Source of the DNA: Oscillospiraceae bacterium
Lineage (GTDB): Bacteria > Bacillota > Clostridia > Oscillospirales > Oscillospiraceae
Direction of reading: 5' to 3'
Length of the DNA: 11,199 bases
Assembly: GCA_017936205.1 (NCBI GenBank)
Contig: JAGBGB010000087.1
Location: 1 to 11,199 of the forward strand
Under the pieces are notes generated by a model, which did not search any database, had not been told where the DNA came from, and saw only the letters and a program-made list of their open reading frames with translations. This document shows positions 1 to 8,081 of this stretch, in pieces (positions within the stretch are counted from its first letter, which is position 1; each line of letters opens with the position of its first letter). The translations under genes were made by a program, and so were the position numbers.

Positions 1-2730
1 CTTACGGGGTGCCTGAATGGGGGTGAGGAAGAATACGGTATTGGCGCCCTCCACGCCCAGGGTCACGGTAAAGTCTCCCGTCTCTACACTAGGCTCCTCC
101 CGCAGCTTGAAGGTGAAACGATATACGCCGTTTTCATCAATGGTGGTCTGTCCCACATACTCGTTGGTATAGTCGGATGCCTCGTCAACCTTATAAATGA
201 AAAGGGTTACTTCCTTCCCTGCCAGAGCACTGTCTACTGCTCCCACAATGGTACGGGTGGTTCCGGTGTTATACTCTGTGGGGTCGTTGACCTCATAGCG
301 GCGAGTCCGTCGAGTTCGTACCTCCACATCCTCTGAGGCCTGCACAGGCTCCTCGCTCCAATCCGACCACTGGCCCCACTGATAATAGGAGTAGGTATAA
401 ACAGGGGTCTTGTCCTGATACCGGTAATAGGTGGTGGAACCGCTCTGGGTGTTATAGGGATACCAGATAATTCCATCGGAGCTGTAGCGACCGTTCTGAC
501 CTGCCTTGTTGTAGCCGCTGTAGGTACCGGAGGACTTGCCTCCAGGAGAAACATTCTTATAAGAATTCCATGTGGATACAGAAACAGCCTTGTCATGAAC
601 ATGGACACCGTAGCTGGCACGCTCTGCCCCACGATTGTAGTCCCAATAGTGACGATAATAGGGGCTGGTCGTTGCCTGGGTCAGCCAACAGCGAATTTGA
701 TAACCGCTGACATAGCTTTCCTGCTTCGTCTCCACCTCACGGAGCTCCGAGGCGGCAATGGCAGAGGCAGACCAGCTGCTCCATCCGCTGTAATTGTAGG
801 AGCTGATCCGGGAAGCATACTGGGTCCAGCCTGCCAGAGAGGGGGCCGTGCTGTCCTTCTTGGACTTGACCCGATAGCTGTACTCCGTACGGTAGTCCGT
901 GGTGGAATAATAGCTCTCGGGGGCCTGCTCATCGGGGAGCCAATCGGTAAAGCTGTTGTCAGTGGAAATCTCATCTACCACCGCAACGGAGGAAATGGGA
1001 ACCAGGTCATTATAATTCTCCACAATATAGATCTCTACAATGGTGGCAGCACCGCTGTAAGGCACAAAGACGTGCATCGTCTTCCGGTCATTGCCCTCCA
1101 ACACGAAGGCAGAGGACTCGGTCATGGTCAGGAACTTCCCTGCAGTGGTCTTCAGGGATACTACGCTGCGGCCTATGATCCGCTCTGCTCTTTGGTTGCA
1201 AACGGTGAAGTCCACACTGTAGCCGCTGGAATCGCTCTCCCTTTGGGCAGAAGGCTCCTCTATCCGTGCAGGGAGTCCCTCCTCCCCACCGACTACCACG
1301 GCTGTAACTGTGGTGGAGGCTTCAATAAAGCTGAAATCCTTGTTCCATCCGATGAAGCCCTCTGTGCCGGACATATCCGGAGCCACAGCTGCCTCCCCGT
1401 ACAGAACTCGCTGGGGCTCTGCGATCACAGCCCCCGTTGCATCGCAGAAGGTCACAGTAAAGGCCTTCTGTGCATAACAGGCTGTGATGGTCATGCTGCC
1501 GGTAATATTGGTGTACTCCTCATCCCATCCCGTAAAGGTATAGCCGGTTTTCTTGGGAGAAGCGGGAGTCGCCGCATCCATGCCGTAGGCTACGGTCTGC
1601 TTGTTCAGCAGGGTACCGTCGTCATCCACGAAGCGGACGGTAAAGGTGTTATGTACACGGACCCGCTGCTCCATGGTTGCCACTTCGCTTTGGAACCTGG
1701 CATTCCGGGCATAGGCCTTGACGGTGTAATTGCCTGCCTTATCTACAATGAAGGAGGCTTCATTGCCTGTAACGGTATCCAGAACATCTACTGCCTTGCC
1801 GCTGCTGTTGTAGAGCATGACACAATAGCTGTCTGCATAATCCACCCTGTTCCAGGTTACGGTGAGAATATCTCCGCAGGACAAGTGGCTGTCTGCCTCA
1901 TGGGAGAGTCGGAGCTCCGGTGCCCCGGGTGCCTTCAGCGGGGTTTCCAGCATATCTGCCGTAAGAGGATCCACGATCCCCGTGACCTCAAGGGCAAATT
2001 CCTGCTGGAACTTTTTTACCATGGTTTCTGTATTCCTGCCAAAATAGCCATCTACAGCAACGCTGCAGCCCACATCCGTCAATCGCTGCTGGACCCAGCG
2101 TACATCGTCCCCGGAAAATGCCCCGTCTTCATCGTAATACAGTACACGATCGGGCTTCCGGTAGTCTGTCTCGCTGTTGGTGTAGCTGGATGCGAAATAG
2201 CTGTTAGGCCACTTCAGGAAGCGTACGGTGCTGTAGCTGTACAGACTGCAGAAGCGCTCCCATGTATAATAGGTCTCTCGTCTTTCATCCATTCGCTCGA
2301 AAACCGTAAAGCCCCTGCCATCATGGGATACGATAAAAACCGTATGGCCCTTATCATTGCTCTGACCGGTTTCCTCAATATTCTCCACCCGAAGGACAGA
2401 GCCGGGACTGCTGCGCTGTACCAGACGGCTGAGATTCTCAGGGTTCAGTGCTCGTTCCTCATAAAGCATATTCTTCAGAATATTATCCGAGGAGGAGAAG
2501 TCCTCTGTGTAGGGAACGCCCCACACATATTCATACAGAGCCCGAACATAGGCTTCGTTTTCACCTGTGCCGAAATCCTTCACAGTTTCGCAGCTCAGGG
2601 ATTTGCCGTTGATCATATAGTAGTTGCCCACCGCTCCTAACGCAACAGGCATGGAGGGCAGCAGCAGGGTGCCGCACAACAATGTCAGGCAGAGAAACAG
2701 CGGAAGGATTCTTTTTCCTATGAGCTTCAT
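1..2730 (-). CDS. Secreted multidomain surface protein, paralogue of the dockerin protein upstream (partial, C-terminus beyond the left edge)
   Basis: The frame is open from ATG 2730 to base 1 (910 codons, no stop), so the C-terminus is missing. ATG 2730 is preferred because AAAGGAG (2738-2744) lies 7 nt upstream; in-frame ATGs at 2736 and 2748 are badly placed for it. Residues 1 to about 33 are a signal peptide (MKLIGKR, then a Leu-rich core). Residues 51-175 resemble the cysteine-peptidase-like domain of clostridial surface proteins but appear to lack the Cys. Residues 205-258 are a PG_binding_1-like module (VDGYFG at 227-232). Residues 260-350 are fibronectin-III-like. About 362-482 hold two InlB/Flg_new-like repeats (FTGWDEEY, FIGWNKDF). 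About 486-588 are an Ig/CARDB-like domain. Residues 589-815 are a Tyr/Trp/Ser-rich insert with two W-x-x-W-S motifs. About 820-905 are a prealbumin-like domain shared with the upstream gene. It is fourth in the operon, 35 nt after its paralogue. A dockerin past the edge is plausible but unseen. Likely an exported adhesin or structural protein; exact function unknown. Confidence 0.9.
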   Translation of the reverse strand, partial: MKLIGKRILPLFLCLTLLCGTLLLPSMPVALGAVGNYYMINGKSLSCETVKDFGTGENEAYVRALYEYVWGVPYTEDFSSSDNILKNMLYEERALNPENLSRLVQRSSPGSVLRVENIEETGQSNDKGHTVFIVSHDGRGFTVFERMDERRETYYTWERFCSLYSYSTVRFLKWPNSYFASSYTNSETDYRKPDRVLYYDEDGAFSGDDVRWVQQRLTDVGCSVAVDGYFGRNTETMVKKFQQEFALEVTGIVDPLTADMLETPLKAPGAPELRLSHEADSHLSCGDILTVTWNRVDYADSYCVMLYNSSGKAVDVLDTVTGNEASFIVDKAGNYTVKAYARNARFQSEVATMEQRVRVHNTFTVRFVDDDGTLLNKQTVAYGMDAATPASPKKTGYTFTGWDEEYTNITGSMTITACYAQKAFTVTFCDATGAVIAEPQRVLYGEAAVAPDMSGTEGFIGWNKDFSFIEASTTVTAVVVGGEEGLPARIEEPSAQRESDSSGYSVDFTVCNQRAERIIGRSVVSLKTTAGKFLTMTESSAFVLEGNDRKTMHVFVPYSGAATIVEIYIVENYNDLVPISSVAVVDEISTDNSFTDWLPDEQAPESYYSTTDYRTEYSYRVKSKKDSTAPSLAGWTQYASRISSYNYSGWSSWSASAIAASELREVETKQESYVSGYQIRCWLTQATTSPYYRHYWDYNRGAERASYGVHVHDKAVSVSTWNSYKNVSPGGKSSGTYSGYNKAGQNGRYSSDGIIWYPYNTQSGSTTYYRYQDKTPVYTYSYYQWGQWSDWSEEPVQASEDVEVRTRRTRRYEVNDPTEYNTGTTRTIVGAVDSALAGKEVTLFIYKVDEASDYTNEYVGQTTIDENGVYRFTFKLREEPSVETGDFTVTLGVEGANTVFFLTPIQAPRK
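286..966 (-). other. Tyr/Trp/Ser-rich insertion module within the left-edge gene
   Basis: Codons 589-815 lie between two domains that are nearly adjacent in the upstream paralogue (NDLVPIS and ALAGKEVTLFIYK here; DDLIPIS and SLAGKQAILFIYK there). The segment is very rich in Tyr, Ser, Trp, Thr and Arg. It contains two copies of a W-x-x-W-S motif followed about 14 residues later by E-V-x-T (W650 onward with REVET; W785 onward with VEVRT) and several Y-x-Y-R pieces. I recall similar segments in other Clostridia surface proteins but know of no assigned function. Confidence 0.6.
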
Positions 2731-2737
2731 ATTCATG

Positions 2738-2744
2738 CTCCTTT
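2738..2744 (-). promoter_or_regulatory. Ribosome binding site of the left-edge paralogue (start-deciding)
   Basis: AAAGGAG is 7 nt before ATG 2730. The in-frame ATG at 2736 is only 1 nt away, and the ATG at 2748 lies upstream of the site, so 2730 is the best start. Confidence 0.8.
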
Positions 2745-2765
2745 CCATGATATAGGCGGATCCGA

Positions 2766-5700
2766 TCAAATGCTGTCCTTGTTCACCAAATATCGCAGGA
2801 TCAGGGAAGCGTCCCGATTGTTCATGGCGCCGTCTGCATTGGCATCGGCCGCCATGGCATAGGCCCCCTCCAGCAGCTCCTTGCCAAGGAGGGCTCTGGT
2901 AATATGAGAGGCATCGGCTACACCCGCAAGGCCATCTCCGTCCACATCCCCTCTGACGACCAGAATCTTCTCGTCCAAAAGGCTCCCGTCCCGGTCATAC
3001 AAGCGCACGACGGTACCGGTACAGACCCGGTCCTCCATGCCCAGCTCCTGCTCCCCTTGGTAGAACACCACCCCTACGGATGCAAGACCGTCAAGAACGG
3101 TTTGTACACAGTTCTCCCCCGGACGAATGCCGTAAATATAGTCGGAATCCTTGGTATAGGTGCTGTTCTCCGGAAGAGCAATGCTCTGGTCCGGGTTCTC
3201 CAAAACATTCACATAGCAGGGGGCGCAGAGACCTAAGGCAGGAACACTTGCCATGATCACAACCACGCCGTCCCTCAGGGCAGTGATCCTGCCACTGTCA
3301 TTTACAGCGGCAACGGTCGTATCGCTGCTGCTCCAATGAACATCATAGCCCTCTGCCCCGGTAATGGTAGCACTCAGGCTGTGGCTGTAGCCCTCCATCA
3401 TGGTATAGAACTCCCGATCCAGGCGAATAGCGGCAAATTGCTCCGGCTTTACGATACGGGTGGTCACAGCCACATCCTCGGTGACACAGTAGAAGGCATC
3501 CGTATCCCAGCCTGCAAAGACATAGCTCTCAGGAACCTCTATAACCTCCGTCTCCGGCTCCTGTGCAGCCTGCAAATAGGGAACGCTTTGGGTAGAGAGA
3601 AGCTTGCCGTTTACATCCCGGAATACGACCTCATATTCCTCCGGCATAAGCTTGGCATAAACGGTGGTTTCCCCCTGCAGACCATCCTCTGCCTTTTGGG
3701 TCAGGGCTTGGTCCGTATAATATCCTTCCAGCACATAGCCCTTACGCAGCACGGGAAGAGTCTGGGGTGTCAGGAGGCTTCCTGCTTGACGAACATAGAC
3801 AGCGATCCGCTCCTGTCCGTCATAGACATGGACGGGATATTGCCAGAGAGCCTCCTCCCCGGGGCGATTGATGATATAGCAGCCGGTAACACAGGGGCTG
3901 TCGTTCTTCCCCTCTACGGTTGCATAATAAGAAAGGGATGCTGTCTTCTCTATGGTAATGGGAGAGGTGTATTGCACAAAGGCTCCATCGTCAATGGCAT
4001 AATAGACCCTGCCCCCCTCCTCACAGGAGAAGCTCAGTGTAACAGGATCCGAATAGATGCCCTCCCGGACATTGGCTACGGGAGCTGCGGCATCCTCCGT
4101 ATAGGCATACAGGGGGTGAACCTGCAGGGAACGCTTCACGCTGCTAAGCTCCTCTGTATCCCAATCGTAGAAAATGTGGGTGCTGTTCTCCGTCAGGCTC
4201 GGGATCTGTGCATCGTCGCCGTATTCCACCACCTGCTCATCAAACACATTCCCTTCATAGTCATAGAATTGTACCGTAAAGGTCTTTTTCTCATATCTGG
4301 CGGTAATCACCATGTTCTGCGTTACCTTCGTGCCCTCGGTCACATTCCAGCCGATGGTATTGTACTCCTCCGGGCTGCTCAGATCCGGAGCAATGAGGGT
4401 TTCACCGTGGGTATAGGTATCCACATCAAATCGGTGGTTTGTCCAGTCGATGAATACCACGGTATAGGTCTTAGGCACATAGATGGCTGTAATGGTCTGA
4501 TCCTCGTAAATGGCAGAATTGGTATAATCCCAGCCGGCGAAGATGTAACCCTCTCTTTCAGGGTTCTCCTCGGGCAGTACGGCATTTTCTCCCTGTACGA
4601 CCTGCTGCCGACTCAGCACCGTTGCATCAAAGTCCTGAATGGTTACGGTATAAACAGGCTTAGGTGCCTGTATTTTATCCAAATAAATTGCATTCTCCGC
4701 GCCCTCCACGCCTAAAACCACCGTGAAGTCACCGGTTTTTACACTGGGCTCCTCCCGGAGATTGTAGCGGAAGGAATAGCTTCCGTCCTGACCGATCACT
4801 GTTTGACCGATGAATTCGTTGGTATAGTCAGAGGCATCTCCGATTTTGTAGATAAACAAGATCGCCTGCTTCCCTGCCAGAGAAGGATCCAGCTTCCCTT
4901 CCAGCTGCCGTGTGCTCACACCCTCCTGAGGGGTCTGCAGAGTATGTCTCTCCGTCTCGGAAATGGGGATCAGGTCATCGTAAGCGGCTACGGCAAACAC
5001 ATCCACATAGCTCACACTCTGTTTGCAGGGGACGAAGATCTCCAGAGTAGTTCTGCTGATGTGATCGCTGTTAAAATCGGATTTCCCAAGGGTGAAGGCA
5101 CTGGATTCCGTCATGGTCAGGAACTGCTCGCTGTGGGTCTTCAGCGCCACCACCACACGGCCGGTGGTTCTCTGCTTGTCATAATTGCGAACCACGGCGG
5201 TAACGGTATAGCCGTAATCCCCATTCTCCACGACGGTACATTCCTCAATGGTAATGGGCAGATCCTCATTGATATAGCGTACCACCGGACGTACCACAAG
5301 ATCCTCCGTAACGCAGGAGAAATCCTTGTCCCAGCCCACAAATTCACAGCCGGTGGGAATGGCTAACTGTCCGAGCTCCGGTGCCACAGCGGCTTCTCCG
5401 AAGGTGCATTTGTCTGTACGGATCTCCTTGCCGCTGCTGTTGAGGAAGGTCACCTTGTACCGGTTCTTGTTGTACAGGGCGGTAACGGTCAGATCCTCCG
5501 TCACCTTGCTGTAATCCTTGTCCCACTTATAGAAGGTATGGCCGTCTCTTTCCGGAGCGGCGGGAGTTACGGCACCCTGACCGTATTCTACGAACTGCTT
5601 GCTCAGAAGTGTTCCGTCCCAATCTATGAAGACTACGGTGCTCTTGCTCAATACGGTAAAAGCCTTGTCCAAAACGGCAGGCTCTCCTGTAAAGCGTGCA

Positions 5701-8060
5701 TTCTTCGCCCGAACCTTCACTGTATAACTGCCGGGAGTATAAAGAGGAAGGGAAGCCGTCGTGGCCTTGCTGTCTGTCACTGCATATACGACCTTGCCTG
5801 CATCGTCATAAACCTCCACCTCATAGCATTCTGCGTGCTCCACTGCATCCCAGCCTACGCTTGCTATGCCGTCTGCAGGCATATTGGCAGGAGACAGAAG
5901 CCGGAGCCGGGGAATGCCTACCATTTTCAGAGGCTGCTTTATCACAGCTACCACGTTGGCATCTACGATCCCATTGACAGGCAGGCTGTAGTCCCCCTGG
6001 AAGCTGCATACGGCGGTTTTGGTGCTGCTGCCGAAGTATCCGTCTACAGGGCAGCTGTAGCCCAATTTTTTCAGCTCCCGCTGCACCCATGCCACATCAT
6101 TCCTGCGAGTGCTGCCACAGGCAGTGGAAAGCCGCACCCCTTCCCCGGGCTCCACATAGCTCAGAGGTGCACTGTAGCCACCGTAGCCGCTGCTCTTGGA
6201 GCCCTTGTTACGGTTGTAGTTGGTATAGGAGGGATCTGTCTTTGAGGATACCTCATTGGAATTTCCCTTCTCCATGATGATGGTGATCTCCTGTGGGGAA
6301 TCTACACCGATGGAATAGTTCTGGCTCTTATAGCCCGAGGCACGGATCTTCAGAGTATGGGTCTCGTTGGTGTACCAGAGCTTTACCACACCCTTGCCGG
6401 TAGAATTTCCGTCTACCGTGGCCTTTACCGCCTTGCCGTCCTCATCTACGACTTTAATGGTCAGGAGATATGCCATGTGCTGACATTGGCCAAAGCCGAA
6501 TTCCCCATATTTGATGGAGTAGTGGAATACAAGGATATCCTGATAATTCTTGTCGATCAGCTTCCAGGTCTTGTTCACTGCCTCCCAGCCGCAGATGGAG
6601 ACCTTCAGAGTAGCACTGACCTTCAAGGTACCGTCCACATCCCCCGCAATACAGGCAAGACCGCAATCATGCTTCTCCGTCTGCCCGGTTACATAGGATG
6701 CCTCTGCGGAGGCATTGAGCTGTGCGCCTGCCTCTCCCGTCAGAGAGAGCTTCGCCACCTTCAGAAGAGAGACGGAGGGAATGAGCTGCAGACCCAGATA
6801 GATATGTCCCTCTATTTTTATGCTTGAGGTTATGGTAGGCTTCTTGCTCGTATTCTTCTTCCCGTTCTTGGTATCCCAGGAGAAGCCGAACTTCGCAGAG
6901 ATCTCTGCATCAAAGGTCACCTTGGCAGAGGCCTGGAATACCAGCTTCACGTCGAAGGTAAAGGACACACCGTAGACCATGACCGTAGGCTTGGCAACGG
7001 AGATCACCTGTCGGCCGCTGGCCCAGTTCACCTCTGCATGGATGCTCCCCTTGGGCGAAATGCTCAGAGATGCCTTGGCATAACGATTCCACAGAGAGTA
7101 TTCCAGAGAGAAGGAGAAGGATGCACTCAGAGTAACATTGCCGCTGAAGGCTCCCTTATTGAAGGACCAGGTTTTGCTGTATTCCTTATCCCCGGAGATC
7201 GAATCCCGCTTCTCGGGAGTATCTGCAAAGGCATGCTCCACCTCGCAGTGGATCTTCACGAAGGAGAAGGCCTCGTCCAGCTCCGCCTCATCCACGGTCA
7301 CGACCAGAGCATCGCTCCGCTGTGACACGCTGCGGACCTTGCCGATCAGAAGCTCCCGGGTATTATCGATGTCATAGGCGAAAACATCTCCCACAGCCAG
7401 AGCCTCTGTCTGTTGGTTGCAGGCGAAAATATATGTATTCTCCGCGCCTTGTCTCAGCAGAGCCTCGTCCTCCAGCACTACAACGCTGTCCAGCAGCACG
7501 GCAAAATTATCCTCTGTGGACTCCTCTAACTGAACGATATTTGCACCGTCAAAGTCCTCCACCCCTGTATTCAGATACTCCTCATACCAGAGGGTGTGGT
7601 CGTTGTCCGTATAGACCTGACCGGTGATCCCGTTGGCGGTGTCCAGAAGCACAGCCCGGGTCACATAATGCCGGGGCAGGGTCTCGTCCAAGGTCAGGGA
7701 TACACGTCCCTCACCGGCAGAGATGGCCTTGGTCTGCGTAGCAAGGAGCTCCCCGGTCTCTTCATCCAGTACGGAAACAGCCAGGGTGCAGTCTGTCTGT
7801 GCATTCACATCTGCATAGACGACCTTCCCGTTGGTTTCCAGATCCGTGACGGCATAGGCTTCATTGCCGGGATCCGTACTGTACTCATTCAGGGCACCGG
7901 ACAAGATGGCTCCGAGGGAGCTTTCGCCCTCAATGGAACAGGTCTCTGCCTCCACGGCTACATCCCGGGAGGAGGGCTCCTCCTCTGCGGCAAGGGCCGT
8001 GGGCAGCAGGGAAAGGCTCATGGCAAACAGCAAAAGCCATGCGATCATTCTTTTATACAT
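2766..8060 (-). CDS. Large secreted dockerin protein with peptidoglycan-binding, InlB-like repeat, chitobiase-C-like and Big2 domains
   Basis: 1764 residues from ATG 8060; an in-frame GTG at 8069 is only 1 nt from AAAGGAG (8071-8077), whereas the ATG is 10 nt away. Signal peptide 1-25 (MYKRM, hydrophobic core, TALAA). Residues 42-527 are a beta-rich region I do not recognise. About 530-597 are PEGA/carboxypeptidase-regulatory-like; 610-640 form a Ser/Gly/Tyr linker. Residues 652-707 are a PG_binding_1-like module (VDGYFG); 715-805 fibronectin-III-like. InlB/Flg_new-like repeats lie near 806-863, 864-928, 1135-1197, 1198-1257, 1258-1319, 1407-1472 and 1473-1538. Ig/CARDB-like and prealbumin-like domains span 932-1134. 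About 1326-1399 are chitobiase-C-terminal-like; 1542-1621 Big_2-like (VHWSSSDTTVAAV). A dockerin-associated module (1637-1703) precedes a type I-like dockerin (1704-1764) with both calcium loops intact: D1705/D1707/D1709/D1716 and D1739/N1741/D1743/D1750. It starts 21 nt after the SLH-cohesin gene, so docking onto those cohesins is the natural inference. No enzymatic domain is recognised; probably a fibre or adhesin. Confidence 0.93.
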   Translation of the reverse strand: MYKRMIAWLLLFAMSLSLLPTALAAEEEPSSRDVAVEAETCSIEGESSLGAILSGALNEYSTDPGNEAYAVTDLETNGKVVYADVNAQTDCTLAVSVLDEETGELLATQTKAISAGEGRVSLTLDETLPRHYVTRAVLLDTANGITGQVYTDNDHTLWYEEYLNTGVEDFDGANIVQLEESTEDNFAVLLDSVVVLEDEALLRQGAENTYIFACNQQTEALAVGDVFAYDIDNTRELLIGKVRSVSQRSDALVVTVDEAELDEAFSFVKIHCEVEHAFADTPEKRDSISGDKEYSKTWSFNKGAFSGNVTLSASFSFSLEYSLWNRYAKASLSISPKGSIHAEVNWASGRQVISVAKPTVMVYGVSFTFDVKLVFQASAKVTFDAEISAKFGFSWDTKNGKKNTSKKPTITSSIKIEGHIYLGLQLIPSVSLLKVAKLSLTGEAGAQLNASAEASYVTGQTEKHDCGLACIAGDVDGTLKVSATLKVSICGWEAVNKTWKLIDKNYQDILVFHYSIKYGEFGFGQCQHMAYLLTIKVVDEDGKAVKATVDGNSTGKGVVKLWYTNETHTLKIRASGYKSQNYSIGVDSPQEITIIMEKGNSNEVSSKTDPSYTNYNRNKGSKSSGYGGYSAPLSYVEPGEGVRLSTACGSTRRNDVAWVQRELKKLGYSCPVDGYFGSSTKTAVCSFQGDYSLPVNGIVDANVVAVIKQPLKMVGIPRLRLLSPANMPADGIASVGWDAVEHAECYEVEVYDDAGKVVYAVTDSKATTASLPLYTPGSYTVKVRAKNARFTGEPAVLDKAFTVLSKSTVVFIDWDGTLLSKQFVEYGQGAVTPAAPERDGHTFYKWDKDYSKVTEDLTVTALYNKNRYKVTFLNSSGKEIRTDKCTFGEAAVAPELGQLAIPTGCEFVGWDKDFSCVTEDLVVRPVVRYINEDLPITIEECTVVENGDYGYTVTAVVRNYDKQRTTGRVVVALKTHSEQFLTMTESSAFTLGKSDFNSDHISRTTLEIFVPCKQSVSYVDVFAVAAYDDLIPISETERHTLQTPQEGVSTRQLEGKLDPSLAGKQAILFIYKIGDASDYTNEFIGQTVIGQDGSYSFRYNLREEPSVKTGDFTVVLGVEGAENAIYLDKIQAPKPVYTVTIQDFDATVLSRQQVVQGENAVLPEENPEREGYIFAGWDYTNSAIYEDQTITAIYVPKTYTVVFIDWTNHRFDVDTYTHGETLIAPDLSSPEEYNTIGWNVTEGTKVTQNMVITARYEKKTFTVQFYDYEGNVFDEQVVEYGDDAQIPSLTENSTHIFYDWDTEELSSVKRSLQVHPLYAYTEDAAAPVANVREGIYSDPVTLSFSCEEGGRVYYAIDDGAFVQYTSPITIEKTASLSYYATVEGKNDSPCVTGCYIINRPGEEALWQYPVHVYDGQERIAVYVRQAGSLLTPQTLPVLRKGYVLEGYYTDQALTQKAEDGLQGETTVYAKLMPEEYEVVFRDVNGKLLSTQSVPYLQAAQEPETEVIEVPESYVFAGWDTDAFYCVTEDVAVTTRIVKPEQFAAIRLDREFYTMMEGYSHSLSATITGAEGYDVHWSSSDTTVAAVNDSGRITALRDGVVVIMASVPALGLCAPCYVNVLENPDQSIALPENSTYTKDSDYIYGIRPGENCVQTVLDGLASVGVVFYQGEQELGMEDRVCTGTVVRLYDRDGSLLDEKILVVRGDVDGDGLAGVADASHITRALLGKELLEGAYAMAADANADGAMNNRDASLILRYLVNKDSI
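4104..4658 (-). repeat. Three tandem InlB/Flg_new-like repeats in the dockerin protein
   Basis: Codons 1135-1319 of the large dockerin gene encode three successive units of about 60 residues. Each starts with a Y/F-T-V strand (YTVTIQDFD, YTVVFIDW, FTVQFYDYEG), has a central E-x-A or D-A turn, a W-D or W-N motif (FAGWDYT, TIGWNVT, FYDWDTE), and ends with an ITAxY or VHPLY strand. Four further units lie elsewhere in the protein and two in the visible part of the downstream paralogue. The copies have diverged at the DNA level, so they are old duplications. In known proteins this fold acts as a rigid spacer or adhesive module. Confidence 0.75.
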
Positions 8061-8070
8061 AGTTCCCACT

Positions 8071-8077
8071 CTCCTTT
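8071..8077 (-). promoter_or_regulatory. Ribosome binding site of the large dockerin gene (start-deciding)
   Basis: AAAGGAG is 10 nt from ATG 8060 and only 1 nt from the in-frame GTG 8069. It therefore supports ATG 8060, which also gives a typical signal peptide n-region (MYKRM). Confidence 0.75.
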
Positions 8078-8081
8078 TGAA

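Noticed and set aside
595..2640. A 681-codon open frame on the plus strand.
   Set aside because: It is codon-aligned antisense to the left-edge gene, whose domains are recognisable; it stays open only because TTA, CTA and TCA codons are rare in that gene. No ribosome binding site and no recognisable protein pattern.
3336..4715. A 459-codon open frame on the plus strand.
   Set aside because: It is codon-aligned antisense to the dockerin gene within its InlB-like repeat region. Same explanation; the Ile/Gly/Leu/His-rich product has no domain.
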